DNA of 64,000 bases, taken from contig CM075729.1 of the NCBI GenBank assembly GCA_037974335.1, positions 110,155,962 to 110,219,961 on the forward strand, given 5' to 3'. A program made the position numbers and the translations under genes. Each line of letters begins with the position of its first letter. Position 1 is the first letter of the stretch. The DNA comes from Prionace glauca (Eukaryota > Chordata > Chondrichthyes > Carcharhiniformes > Carcharhinidae). Positions 23,831 through 34,860 of the stretch are shown here, piece by piece. Under the pieces are notes generated by a model. The model did no database searches. It was given only the letters and a program-made list of their open reading frames with translations, and was not told the origin of the DNA.

Positions 23831-24949
23831 AGTAAAGAAGTTTCTTGGTGAATATCTTGTATTGATGACCTCTAGTTATGATCTTCCCACAAGAGGAGAC
23901 ATTACCCTCTGTATCTTGTCTATGAAAACCTTTCATAATTTTAAATCCTTGATTAGGTGAGCTCTCAGCTTGTTTTCCCGAGAGCAAAGACCCAGCCAAT
24001 CAATCCTTTGCTGAGATGTCCACCCACTCATTTCTGGAATCATCTCTGTGAATATTCTCTACATTCGCTCCACTGACTCAATGTCCTTAGTATAAAATGG
24101 TGACTGGAACTGCACACAACACTCTAAATGTGATCTACTCAAGACTTCATACAGCTTTAACAATAACTTGCTAATTTACAATTCGATCCTCAAGAAATTA
24201 AATCTGGTTTTCCATTTATATTGTTTATGGCCTTGTCTAACCTGTTACTGATCAGTGTTTTGGTACACCCAGATCCCTTTACTGCTCAACCCCATCAAGA
24301 CAGGCAACTTCCTTGTAATAAGTGACCTCCCAAAATATCAATAACAGAAAACTACCTCACGTTTATCTGTGCTGAACTCCATTCACCAATTATTTAAGTT
24401 TAGTGATGTCCTATTAATTTCCTGCAGTTTTCCTCAGTATTCACTAATTCCTCCAAATGTGATGCTATCTGCAAATTGAGAAATGGTGTTTTGTTTCCAA
24501 TGTCCTGCACCGTTGAGTGTAAAGTATGAACTGCAATGATTCCAGCACTGATCCTTGGGAACACCATTTCCCAACTTCTGTCACTCCCTTTACTCATACA
24601 CTCTGCTGTTTGCCTCAAAGTCAGTGAACAATCCATTCTGTCACTTATCACAAGACATGATTTTTCAAATGTAATCGATTTTAAATTACATCTATTACAA
24701 TACCATTGTCTACCTCCTCTATTACATCCTCAAAAAAAATCTACTAAGTGAGGTAAAACAAAATTTCCCATTTCAAAATCCATGCTGACTCTTGACTGTC
24801 TCTTTTTGGTTCCTAGATTTTCATAAATTCTCTCCAATAGGAGGAATTGTAATATTTTTCTGAATACTGATCTTAAGCTGGTTAAAGCAAACTTCCAGCA
24901 TGCACTGGGTCCTGTCTTAATGTAGTATCCCAGGATACATCAAGCATTT

Positions 24950-25130
24950 ATAGATAGCACGGTAGTTAAAAGTGCTGCCCCACAGTGCCAGGGACCCACG
25001 TTTGATTCCCAGCTTGGGTCACTGTTTCTGTAGAGTCGGTACCTTCTCCTCATTTCTGTGTGGGTTTCCTCCTCAATGTGAAAGTCAGGCCGGTGAGGTG
25101 CATTGAGTGCAAATTTAGTATGGCCAATGT
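24950..25130 (+). mobile_element. tRNA-derived SINE, diverged
   Basis: The head ATAGCACGGTAGTTAAAAGT and the CAGTGCCAGGGACC motif are followed by the standard body. It is truncated where the CR1 end at 25125 begins. Confidence 0.65.
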
Positions 25131-25545
25131 GTTGGGAGTTTAGAAGGATGAGGGGGGATCTTATTGAAACTTACAGGATACTGTGAGGCCCTGGATAGAG
25201 TGGACGTGGAGAGGATGTTTCCACGAGTAGGAAAAACTAGAACCAGAGGGGGCACAACCTCAGGCTAAAGGGACGATCCTTTAAAACAGAGATGGGGAGG
25301 AATTTCTTCAGCCAGAGAGTGGGGAATCTGTGGAACTCTTTGCCACAGAAGGCTATGGAGGGCCGGGTCACTGAGTGTCTTTAAGACAGAGATAGATAGG
25401 TTCTCGATTAATAAGGGGATCAGGGATATGGGGAAAAGGCAGGAGAATGGGGGATGAGAAAAATACCAGCCATGATTGAATGGCGGAGCAGACTTGATGG
25501 GCCGAGTGGCCTGATTCCGCTCCGATGTCTCATGGTCTTATAGCC
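25125..25545 (+). mobile_element. CR1 LINE 3' end, plus strand
   Basis: Contains the terminal CR1 wording (GGGGGGATCTTATTGAAAC, then GATGGGGAGGAATTTCTTCA and GGCTATGGAGG) and ends with TGGGCCGAGTGGCCTGATTC plus a CTCATGGTCTTA end. Confidence 0.75.
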
Positions 25546-26234
25546 TCAGGAAGTAGTCCCACTTCAGAGAGCTGTTGGCCAATCCCATTGGCTAACACTC
25601 CTGTGGTCCCTGCAACAACACAGTGGACAGAAGATGAAGTGTAAGAGGATGCCTGAGATGGAGTCTGAGCACCGGGGGGGGGGGGGGGAGGCCAGGTAAA
25701 CTCAACAGGCCCTGGAGTGGGGAGGATTGGGAAGGCCTGGGGGGGGGGGGGGGGGCGACATGAAGGGGGAGATCAGTGTCTCAGGGGAGAGGCTTGGGGG
25801 TGGGGTGTGGGGGCGAGGCCCAGTGTTTATTGGACCTTAAAGAAGGGGGTGTGTCTGACTTCAGAAAGGAGTTTGCCACCGCTCACCCCCCCCACTCCCC
25901 CTGCACCCCCACTCCCCCTGCACCCCCACTCCCCCTGCACCCCCACTCCCCCTGCACCCCCACTCCTTCAGCCTTTCGTCCCAGATGTAACTTTGTTGAT
26001 TTTTTTGGCCTTCCTTCTCTGGCAAGTTCAAACCTCCCGCGAGCCCCAAAAATTACAGACCGAGCAGGAAACAACCCAAGGCCTTGCTCGCCCTGGTGTG
26101 AGATCGCTGGGGCAGGCGGGAGAGGGAATCCTGTCCCTTCCATTTCACATCCCCCCACCGCTCCCACCGCCATCTATAACACCTTTTTACCAAGGTGTTT
26201 TTACCAAATTGACACTATTTCTTCCCTGAATCTG
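25546..26234. repeat. G runs and 17-bp C-rich tandem repeat
   Basis: Holds poly-G runs at about 25674-25690 and 25740-25756. At 25887-25972 there are about five units of CACCCCCACTCCCCCTG (17 bases). The frame through the repeat is a composition artefact. No exon was identified. Confidence 0.6.
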
Positions 26235-26432
26235 ACTGAGTAGGGTTCCATTCATAGATATGCAGGGTAGAATAGGTGTAGGGTGATGTGGCGGCGCGGG
26301 CTCGTTGGGCCGAAGGGCCTGTTTCCCGTGCTGGATTGTTCTTTGTTCTTTGTGCCTGAACAGGTGCCAGGGTAACCTCACTGAAATGTTAATATAAGCC
26401 TACTTGTGACATAAACACAAATAAATTTAAAG
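26235..26432 (+). mobile_element. SINE tail fragments
   Basis: The GTTGGGCCGAAGGGCCTGTT end of the main SINE is followed by the alternative tail (GTGCCAGGGTAACCTCACTG..ATAAATTTAAAG). Sequence homologous to the gene B TATCCC repeat region resumes at about 26440. Confidence 0.6.
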
Positions 26433-26737
26433 AATTATCCTCCTGTAATATCCAATGAGACAATGGATCATCTTAAATTGTAGTGTCCCAGGATACTCTG
26501 TCACAATGTATTATCCCACAACATAATGGAGTATGTTTCACGTCAAGTAGTTAGACACAGTTTTTTTCTCTCTGATGGTGGTGCCATGATATATAACACA
26601 TTGAAGATTAATATTAGTTTCCCTCTCTTTGTATCCTGCGCCTCAGGCTGTCCTGGGCTGACAGCTCAGCACTGACCCTCCCTCCTGTGATCCTGCTCTG
26701 AGGCTGGGTCCTCTCTAACAGTGAGAAACAGTCTTAC

Positions 26738-27001
26738 TGTAAATCACCTCCAGTGTCTCCTTCATCCCGCTGTGTTCCACCCGACAGGAATACTCGGCCT
26801 GGTCCTCTGGATCAAACTCGATCCATTTCCGGATCTGGTAGGTGCTGTCGTGATTGGGTAAGATCCCAGTGGACAGAGTCTCACCAATCACCACTCCGTC
26901 TCTCCACAGATTCACCTCGATGGCCTGAGGGTAAAACCCGGTGACGGCACAGGACAGCCGGTTAGAATCACCCAGACGGGTAAAGGACACGACGGGGGCA
27001 A
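26738..27001 (-). CDS. gene A alpha3 (Ig C1) exon
   Basis: Immunoglobulin C1 domain that would contact beta2-microglobulin and the co-receptor. It begins APVVSFTRLG and has the two disulphide cysteines in LSCAVTGFYP and YSCRVEH. It is 264 bases, phase 1 to 1, with acceptor CTCTCAG and donor GTAAGA. It differs from gene B by only a few residues (IEFDPED versus IKFDPGD), far less than alpha2 does. Confidence 0.95.
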
Positions 27002-27062
27002 CTGAGAGAGAAAGAAAGGGGAGTCAGTACAGGAACCTCGAGATAGAGAGTCCCGGCATCAC

Positions 27063-27790
27063 CCCCTTCACCGACTCTCACTCCCCCCTCACTCACCGAC
27101 TCTCACTCCCCCCTCACTCACCGACTCTCACTCCCCCCTCACTCACCGACTCTCACTCCCCCCTCACTCACCGACTCTCACTCCCCCCTCACTCACCGAC
27201 TCTCACTCCCCCCTCACTCACCGACTCTCACTCCCCCCTCACTCACCGACTCTCACTCCCCCCTCACTCACCGACTCTCACTCCCCCCTCACTCACCGAC
27301 TCTCATTCCCCCCTCACTCACCGACTCTCACTCCCCCCTCACTCACCGACTCTCACTCCCCCCTCACTCACCGACTCTCACTCCCCCCCTCACTCACCGA
27401 CTCTCACTCCCCCCTCACTCACCGACTCTCACTCCCCCCTCACTCACCGACTCTCACTCCCCCCTCACTCACCGACTCTCACTCCCCCACTCACTCACCG
27501 ACTCTCACTCCCCCCCTCACTCACCGACTCTCACTCCCCCCTCACTCAACGACTCTCACTCCCCGACTCTCACTCCCCCCTCACTCACCGACTCTCAGTC
27601 CCCTCCCCTCACTCACCGACTCTCACTCCCCCCTTCACTGACTCTCCCTCCCCCTCAGTCACCGACTCTCACTCCCCCTCACTCACCGACTCTCACTCCC
27701 CCCTCACTCACCGACTCTCAGTCCCCTCCCCTCACTCACCGACTCTCACTCTCCCCCCCCCCTCACTCACCAATTCTCACTCTCCCCCCC
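27063..27790 (-). repeat. 25-bp minisatellite in intron 3 of gene A (decoy splice donors)
   Basis: About 28 tandem units of 25 bases. Read on the coding strand, each unit contains GAGTCGGTGAGTGAGG, which reproduces the alpha2 exon end plus a consensus 5' splice site. The array starts about 10 bases past the true junction. Gene B has a shorter array of about 13 units. Confidence 0.9.
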
Positions 27791-27798
27791 TTAGTCAC

Positions 27799-28071
27799 CG
27801 ACTCTCAGTAATTTCTGTCCGTACTCCAGGTATTTTCTCAGCCACTCGATACACTCCACCTCCAGGTAACGTTTCCATCGCTGGGTAATGACTGTGCTGC
27901 CGTCCCACTTTTTTTTGGTGATCTCTCCCCAAGGGACAGTGGTCACCCACTCCATGTGATCCTTATCAAATCTGATAAAATCTTGTCCGTCCCACCCGTA
28001 CTGGTTGAACCCAGTCGTATTTCTATCGTCACTCAAGTCACAGCCGGTTATCAGCTGGTATATATGGATCC
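27799..28071 (-). CDS. gene A alpha2 exon
   Basis: Half of the ligand groove. It starts (G)IHIYQLITGCDL and ends with the helix RYLEVECIEWLRKYLEYGQ. The disulphide cysteines (GCDL, VECIE), the conserved Trp (QRWKRY) and the groove tyrosines of RYLE and KYLEYG are present. It is 273 bases, phase 1 to 1. The donor at the exon end is CG|GTGACTAAG, weaker than gene B's GTGAGTGAG. The beta-sheet half is strongly diverged from gene B while the last third is nearly identical. Confidence 0.93.
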
Positions 28072-28245
28072 CTGCGGATTAGAAAGATAATCTGCCAATC
28101 AGAGCCAGTCCCAGTAAAAACCGCACTCACCATAAACCCACCCAAAGAGATCTGTTCCCACTGGAGATCCAGCCACCACACACACACAGCCAACCCAGCC
28201 CAATCCAACTAGAGGCAAAGCCACCAAACACACACAGACACACAC

Positions 28246-29411
28246 AGGCCTGATTTTACCATTTTCATTTTAAGTGTTGAATCTGGGCACAATTCAGATC
28301 CGACCTGGAAAGCACCCAAAACTCTGCTGGTCTGATCGGGGCTTTGAACTGCACATGTGCAGCGAGAAAAGAAAAATTTTAAAAACATTCCTCAGTCACA
28401 TCGCTCCCAGTCCGCAAAAATTGGATAAAGCAGCCAGGGAGCAAAAAGCAGGGCTGATGCCCCTCATTGACATTGCCCCCCCCCCCCCAACAACATAACC
28501 ATCCACCTTATCCACCCACCCCCGCCCAGACTGTTCACTACCCGCTGCACATCTCCACAGCCAACCCCCCCACACCAATCACCCACAGAGTGGCAGCGGA
28601 GCCCCCATTGCTCCCCGTCCCCACATCTGGCCTTCCCCCTCCACCGTAGAATAATCAAGTCCCCCCACTCTCCCTGCACAGCCCACCCTGCATCCCAAGC
28701 CCCCCCCCCACCCCTCCCCCAACCCCCCACCACCCTCCCTCCACCCTCCCAACCCCATCCTCCCCTCACCATGAACCAGGAAGCGATCTGGTCTCCCTCT
28801 GCCGCCACACCACACCTGCCCCCACCCCACCTCACCCGCCACCAGACAATGATCTGGCCTTCCTTCTCCCTCTCCCCACCCCCCCCCACCAGACGATGAT
28901 CGGGCCTCACCCTCCCTGCCCCACCAGAGATACATCTGATCCGCCTCCTTCTCCCTCCTCCCCACACCACAGAATGATCTTGACTGACTGCCTCCCTCCT
29001 TACCCCCCTCACCGCACCTCACCGCACCTCACCCCTCTTGCCCCCATTCCCATTGCCCCCTAACCCCCCCCCCGGTACCTATCTGTTGGGAGCTCTGAAC
29101 AAATCTCTTCAGAATTTCAGCATCCGAAACAGACCCTTGCTGAGCAGGTTTGTTTTGTGCCGAATCTGGATGCGCGAATGCGATGGTAAAGGGAGAAATG
29201 CTGTTAAAGCTGGGAGGGCAGTTCATTAATTCAATTTAAAAGCATGCAAATCTATTTAAATAATCATTGCGCCCAATTCTGGCACGATTCAGATGGTGGC
29301 CATTTTCAGGCCTTGGTAAAGTGGGGAACTGCGCAGACATGGGCACAGACGGCGATAATGGCCTCACGCCCGACTTAACCAAGTTTTCATGCCCGTTAAA
29401 AATCAGGCCCA
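28246..29411. mobile_element. possible non-autonomous DNA transposon with C-rich centre
   Basis: The left end GGCCTGATTTTACC (28247-28260) and the right end GTTAAAAATCAGGCC (about 29394-29408) form imperfect terminal inverted repeats of about 14 bases. Subterminal wording also recurs (GCACAATTCAGATC near the left, GCACGATTCAGATG near the right). The centre (28470-29070) is C-rich with no gene. No convincing target duplication was seen, so the call is tentative. Confidence 0.35.
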
Positions 29412-29480
29412 CATTCAGATTCAGGAGAGCAACAGACCTCAGGTAAACAGCCCTCAATCCCACATCCTGGTCCACTCCCA

Positions 29481-29534
29481 GCTTCTCGGCCTTTTGGCTA
29501 AGATCAAGTGTAGTCTCTGTTCTTATCAGTTTAA
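29481..29534 (+). ncRNA. U2 snRNA 5' segment fused to LINE 5' end
   Basis: Matches the start of vertebrate U2 snRNA from GCTTCTCGG (U2 base 4) through GGCTAAGATCAAGTGTAG to CTTATCAGTTTAA, with one mismatch (TAGTCTC for TAGTATC). This covers the branch-site recognition region but stops at about base 57, so it is not a working U2 gene. It runs straight into the LINE 5' UTR in the same orientation. Confidence 0.9.
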
Positions 29535-29784
29535 GTTCGGAGCTATAACCTGCAGGAGAGCATAACCAACCTCGCCTGAACTTCAAGCAACAGGAGCGAG
29601 TGGATTTCGTAAGGAGCCACCAGATCTCAACCTCGATGGGCGTCGTGGAAGCAGGCGTCAGACGAAGACTGGGAGAAGACCGTCTGTGACACTTGAGCTC
29701 TGCTGCTACTGGTGGATCTTAATGCTGGTTTCAAGCCTGGCTTAAACCTAACGCCAGTACAGTAAGACCCAGTGTCACCGAGCT

Positions 29785-31081
29785 ATGGCTGCAGCTGCAT
29801 CGAGAGCTACAGGCCAAGGGCTGCCCAACACCATCCGGGTGAAGGCTTCGGGAGGAGACTCGCCCGTGGGCCGAGACTTCGTGGTGAAGAAGGTCCTGTT
29901 CGAGTGCTGCGGATTCCAGGCAGCAGACATCTACGGTGTGGCTGAGTACAACAACCAGCGCTCTGTGGACGTCAGCTTCAGGAGCCTGTCAGGATGCCTC
30001 AAGTTCCTGACAGCCCTCAAGGAGAAAGGCAAAGAGGGGCCCCTCTCCATCCTGAAGGCGGAGCCCCTGTTCACCGTGCCGTCCCAGCGGAACCGGGTTA
30101 TCACGACCCAAATGTATAACCCCTACGTCCCTGCGGCCGATGTGCTGACGTTCCTCTCCAGGTACGTGGAGGTGAAGGGGGAGAGCACGGATGTGATGGA
30201 TAAGTACGGGATCTGGACCTGTAAGAGACAGGTGAGAGTAACTCTCAGGACTGACCCCAACGGAGGCCTCCTGCACCCACCCTCCAATTTTGCCATTGGG
30301 GGGAATCGAGGCTTCCTGTACTACACGGGACAGCCTCGAGTGTGCCGAATCTGCGGCAAAACCGGCCATCTTGCCGCGAGCTGCAGCACCACCTTCTGCA
30401 GAACCTGCCTGAAGGAGGGACACGCGACAGAGGACTGCAGCGACAGCAAATGCTGCAACCTGTGTGGGGAGGCTGGCCATGTCTACAGAGCCTGCCCCAA
30501 GAGAAAGGTCACCTACGCAGAGATCACCAGAGGCGGAGGGAAGAAGGTAAGCGCCCCTGCCAGTTCAGAGGGAAAGGCCACCGGTCCAGAAGCAGGCCCG
30601 GAAAAGGCTTCGGAAGGACGGGCGCCCCCCCCCCCCAGTGCAGCAGGAGGACGCACCGTCAGCACCACCAGCAGAAGGCCCCGGAGCCACGGAACAGGAG
30701 AGCGCGGAGCTCGAGAGCCCCTGGCTGAACATCCAATCCAGGAGAAAGATCCGGAAAAAGAGATCCGTGGCAGCGAAACCCGTCAAAGGTGACGCCTCCT
30801 CAGAGGATGAGAGGAAAGCTGCCAGGCGACGACAAATCCGCAAGAGGCTCCTTTCCAAAGCGGCGCAGGACCCACAGGTGAGCAGGAAAAAGGATGTTAA
30901 CTCCGTCCGGCACAAAGACCAGCCAGCAACCCCGACGAAAGCCGACGGATACACGACTCCGACGGTGTCACCCGGACGCCGACGAGGATCTGAGGCAGAT
31001 TCGGACGGCTACATCAGCCCTGCCTCCCTGAAGAACTTCGTCAGCGCCACAGGAATGCGGAACCGGGTGCGAGCTGACTGA
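29785..31081 (+). pseudogene. LINE ORF1 (CCHC nucleic-acid-binding protein), one frameshift
   Basis: Starts MAAAASRATGQG. The N-terminal half resembles the ORF1 of Tx1-type LINEs, often annotated in fish as ZCCHC3-like. Three zinc knuckles follow: CRICGKTGHLAASC, CRTCLKEGHATEDC and CNLCGEAGHVYRAC (about residues 189-238). A proline/serine-rich and then basic tail follows. The frame shifts at a C run (about 30626-30638), where the second frame continues the tail (SPWLNIQSRRKIRKKRS) to a stop at 31079-31081. ORF1 would coat LINE RNA. The start was chosen as the first ATG, after the spacer that follows the U2 segment. Confidence 0.85.
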
Positions 31082-31122
31082 CGGACACGTAAGAACTGCC
31101 AAATCTTTTTCACACCTCGAAA

Positions 31123-34100
31123 ATGTCCTTTAAGTTTGCCTCGGTAAACGTACGCAGCGTCAAAGACGGGCTGAGATGTGCGTCCACACTATCCTACCTG
31201 GCCAATGTCAAGGCCGACCTGCTGTTCCTGCAGGAGTGTGGGATCCCTCACCTCAGCAGCTACAGGCGCTGGTCGAGTGTCTGGTCCCACGGACCGTCCA
31301 TCTGGTCAGGTGGGAATGACTGCCGTTCCTCGGGCCTCGGCATCCTGCTGCGGGGAGAGGGCTTCACCATCTCCGAAGTTAGGGAGGTGGTGGGGGGACG
31401 CCTCCTCGTAGCAGACGTCACGTACAAGAACTGCCCTCTCAGGTTGATCAATGTGTATGCCCCTGCCGTCAAAACCGAGCGGCTGGCGGTTCTTGAGCAG
31501 CTGCCACAGCTGCTCACCACCTCCAGGCCGGTCATTCTGGGCGGGGACTTCAACTGCATCCTAGACAAAGCCGACCGATCCAGCAGGGCTGGAAACAAAC
31601 TGGACGCTTCGTCCAGAGCCCTGCTGGAGACGGTCAAAGATGCCAAGCTGCTCGACGTCTTCAGCAACCCAGCAGACGGAGGGCAGCGCAGGTACACGTG
31701 GTCGCGGCCAGACGGGTCGATTCGCTCCAGGATCGACTTTATGTTTGTGTCCCGCGCGCTCACGGTCAGGCCCACCGACGTCAGGCCGGTGTTCTTCTCT
31801 GACCACTGCCTCCTGCTGGCCGACTGTCAGCTGGAGGCAAACCAGAGAGTGGGCAGGGGGTCCTGGAAGCTGAATGTAGAACTGTTGACCCCAGAGAACC
31901 TCGAGGAACTCAGGAGGGTTTACCACGGTTGGAGAACCGTCAAACCCTTCTTTGAGTCTCCATCGCTCTGGTGGGAAACCATCAAAGACAACATCAAAAG
32001 GTTCTTCATTCGCAAAGGGGTTCAGAAGGCCAGGGAGAGACGGGGGGGACATGTCCCGACTCCAGATAAGCATGCAGGAACTGCTCCAACTGCAGTCGAT
32101 GGGGGTCGATGTCAGGGAGGAGCTCCAGGAGGTGAAGAGCCAGCAAGCCTCGCTCTTTGCCTCGGAGGCCGCCAAGGTCATCTTCCGGTCCAGAGTCCGC
32201 TCCGTAGAGCAGGACGAAAAGTGCTCGCGTTTCTTCTTCCAGAAGGTACACAGAGAAACCTCTGTGATCAGCAGCCTGAAGGAAGAGGACGGCTCAGTAG
32301 GGTCATCGCAGTCTGACATTCTGAGGATCTGCAAATCCTTCTATGCCGGACTGTATGACCTGAAGCCGACAGACAGCACGGCCTCCCAGTCTTTCCTGTC
32401 GTCTATCACGCAGGTCTTAGACGACGGCGAGCGGGACAGCCTAGACAGACCGGTATCTCTGGACGAGCTGACCAAGGCCGTCGAGTCCTTACAGAAGGGT
32501 AAAACTCCCGGAAGCGACGGCTTAACCGGCTGAGGTTTACTCGGCGTTGTGGGACTTGATGGGCCCGGACCTCCTGGAAGTATACGAGAGTATGCTTCTG
32601 GAGGGCAGGATGTCAGAATCCATGAGGAAAGGCATCATTACCCTTATCTACAAGCGGAAGGGGGAGAGGGAAGAAATTCGGAATTGGCGACCCATTTCAC
32701 TATTGAACGTGGATTACAAAATTCTGGCCAAGGTCATCGCAAACCGGGTCAGGTCTGCTCTGGGGTCAGTAATCCATCCTGATCAAACCTGTGCTGTACC
32801 CGGCAGGAAGATCTCTGGCAGCCTGGCGCTACTCAGGGATACGATCGCCTACGTGCAGGACAGGCGGGTGGACACGTGCCTCATCAGCCTCGACCAGGAG
32901 AAGGCGTTTGACAGAATATCGCACAGCTACATGATGGATGTGCTCTCCAAAATGGGCTTTGGGGAGGGAATACGCAATTGGATCCGGCTGCTCTACACAG
33001 ACATCAGTAGCGCAGTCTCAGTCAACGGGTGGGAAACAGATAGCTTCCAAATCAGGTCTGGAGTCAGACAGGGCTGCCCTCTCTCCTCCGTCCTTTTTGT
33101 GTGTTGCATTGAACCCTTTGCCCAGGCCCTCAGAAGCGACCCAGGCATCAAAGGGGTGACAATCCCAGGCAGCGGAGGCACGCAGGTCAAAACCTCCCTG
33201 TACATGGATGACGTGGCTGTCTTCTGCTCGGACCCCCCGTCTGTCCGCAGGCTCCTCCAGGTCTGTGAGCAGTTCGAGTTGGCCTCGGGAGCCAAAGTCA
33301 ACCAGGGAAAGAGCGAGGCCATGTTCTTTGGGAACTGGGCCGACAAATCCCTTGTCCCCTTCACCGTCAGGACAGATTACCTGAAGGTGCTGGGGATATG
33401 GTTTGGAGCGGCTGGGGCATGCATCAAAACCTGGGAGGAGCGCATCGCGAAAGCCAGACAGAAACTCGGCTGGTGGGAGCTACGCTCGCTCTCCATAACC
33501 GGGAAAAACCTGGTGATCCGGTGCGAGATGCTGTCTGTGTTGTTGTACGTGGCGCAGGCGTGGCCTATCCCCAAATCCTGCGCTGCAGCAGTGACGCGGG
33601 CCATCTTCAAGTTCATCTGGAGATCAAAGATGGATCGCGTCCGGAGGGAGGTGATGCATAAATCTCCAGAGAACGGAGGGAAAGACGTTCCCAACGCCGC
33701 CCTCATTCTGATGGCCACCTTTGTGTGCGGCTGCATCAAGCTGTGCGTAGATCCTCGGTACACCAACAGCAAGTGCCACTATTTATTGAGGTTCTACCTG
33801 TCCCCAGTGTTACGAAGGCTGGGTCTGGCCACACTGCCGCGGAACGCTCCGAGTAGTTGGACCGTACCGCAGCACCTGTCCTTCGTAGAGATATTTCTCC
33901 GCAAACACACCTTTGACCACAAGGCGATTAAGCAGTGGTCAGCGCGTAACGTCCTTAGGGCCCTGAGAGAAAAGGAGACGGCGGATCCTGTCGGAAGGTT
34001 CCCTGAGCAGACTGTCGGTGTCATCTGGCAGAACGCCTCATCACCAGAACTGACAAACAAGCACCAAGATCTGGCTTGGCTGGTGGTGAGAAGGGCACTC

Positions 34101-34481
34101 CCCGTCAGATCCTTTACGCACACTCGAGGTCTCAGCAACACCGCACGCTGCCCTCGAAGCGGCTGCGGGGCTGATGAGACGGTTGCACACCTCCTTCTGG
34201 AATGTGCCTTTGCAAAGAAGGTCTGGAGCGAGATGCAGTGGTATTTGTCGAGGTTCGTCCCCAACAGCTCGGTGACGCAGGACTCTGTGCTCTACGGGCT
34301 GTTTCCAGGAACGCACACCGAGACAAATATCAACTGCTGCTGGAAGGTCATCAACTCGGTGAAGGACGCACTTTGGTCCGCCCAAAACTTGCTGATCTTC
34401 CAGCAGAAAGAACTGTCCTCGACCAAGTGTTGCAGACTGGCACATTCCAAGGTCCAGGACTACGTGCTGAGGGACGGCTGA
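31123..34481 (+). pseudogene. LINE ORF2 (APE endonuclease and reverse transcriptase), two frameshifts
   Basis: The N-terminal endonuclease shows ASVNVRS, FLQECG, GGDFNC, SRIDFMFVS and FSDHCLL, in the order of APE catalytic residues. The RT domain shows NWRPISLLN, SLDQEKAFDR, RQGCPLSSVLF and the catalytic YMDD. The C-terminus carries a Cys/His cluster (CPRSGCGADETVAHLLLEC) typical of Tx1/L1-type ORF2. Frames change at the G run near 32041-32048 and near 32530-32536 (an extra G gives TGA just before the RT start). Otherwise it is open to 34481. It would nick target DNA and prime reverse transcription. Close to intact; the breaks could include sequencing errors in short runs. Confidence 0.9.
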
Positions 34482-34860
34482 AGCTTGGGGCAGCCGCCGC
34501 AAAGGTACAATGGGGAAAGGCCACACTGTAAGGCCTTTAACAGAGGCAGACCGAGGGCCCGGAACTGCAGAATACCCTCGACCTGCGTAACTGTGTGCCA
34601 ACCTGTCCACTAACGGCACACAGTAATCTATTGAGACATGTATATATTTTTAAGAACTGAAATGCAAAACCTTGTAAATAGTAATTGTAATATTGAGACA
34701 TAGATATAGTTTTGTAAGTATTGAAAGTAGACACTGTAATTTGGATAGATCTGTAAAAATGTTTTGATTTGCTATTTGATTTGCTATTGTATATTTGAAA
34801 TGGATTAGTTGAGGTTTTTTTTTATGAATAAAGTATATATATTTTTGAAATAAAAAAAAA

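Larger units (their letters stand above)
23111..24945 (-). mobile_element. ancient CR1-like LINE in intron 4 of gene A
   Basis: The minus-strand frame at 23700-23999 includes FKIMKGFHRQ and TRGHQYKIFTKKLL, the C-terminal CR1 wording. RT-region wording continues to about 24915. The copy in gene B (52365-54180) aligns over its length, so it predates the duplication. It is interrupted here by the SINE at 23327-23645 and the tRNA-like piece at 23744-23830. Confidence 0.65.
29481..34860 (+). mobile_element. Tx1/Keno-like non-LTR retrotransposon, near full length
   Basis: About 5.4 kb: a U2 snRNA-derived 5' end, 5' UTR, ORF1 (29785-31081), ORF2 (31123-34481), and a 3' UTR with AATAAA at 34827 and 34849 ending in an A run. 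ORF1 has three CCHC knuckles; ORF2 has an APE-type endonuclease and a YMDD reverse transcriptase, the layout of Tx1-group elements. It lies antisense in intron 2 of MHC gene A and is absent from the 332-bp intron 2 of gene B, so it inserted after the duplication. Only about three frame breaks, all at short G or C runs, make it a recent insertion. Keno elements of this group are known to target U2 genes; the subfamily call is inferred. Confidence 0.85.

Noticed and set aside
26941-27888. 315-codon plus-strand frame as a proline-rich protein
   Set aside because: It lies antisense to alpha3 and across the 25-bp minisatellite. The 75-base period of the peptide reflects three repeat units.
28464-29022. 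Glycine-rich minus-strand frame of 182 codons
   Set aside because: Caused by the C-rich low-complexity core of a possible transposable element; no domain.
29481-29534. Functional U2 snRNA gene
   Set aside because: Only about 54 of roughly 190 bases are present, with no Sm site and no recognisable snRNA promoter upstream.
29989-30480. Minus-strand frame of 163 codons opposite LINE ORF1
   Set aside because: Shadow of the GC-rich ORF1 coding strand.
34041-34619. Minus-strand frame of 192 codons opposite LINE ORF2
   Set aside because: Shadow of ORF2; no motif of its own.
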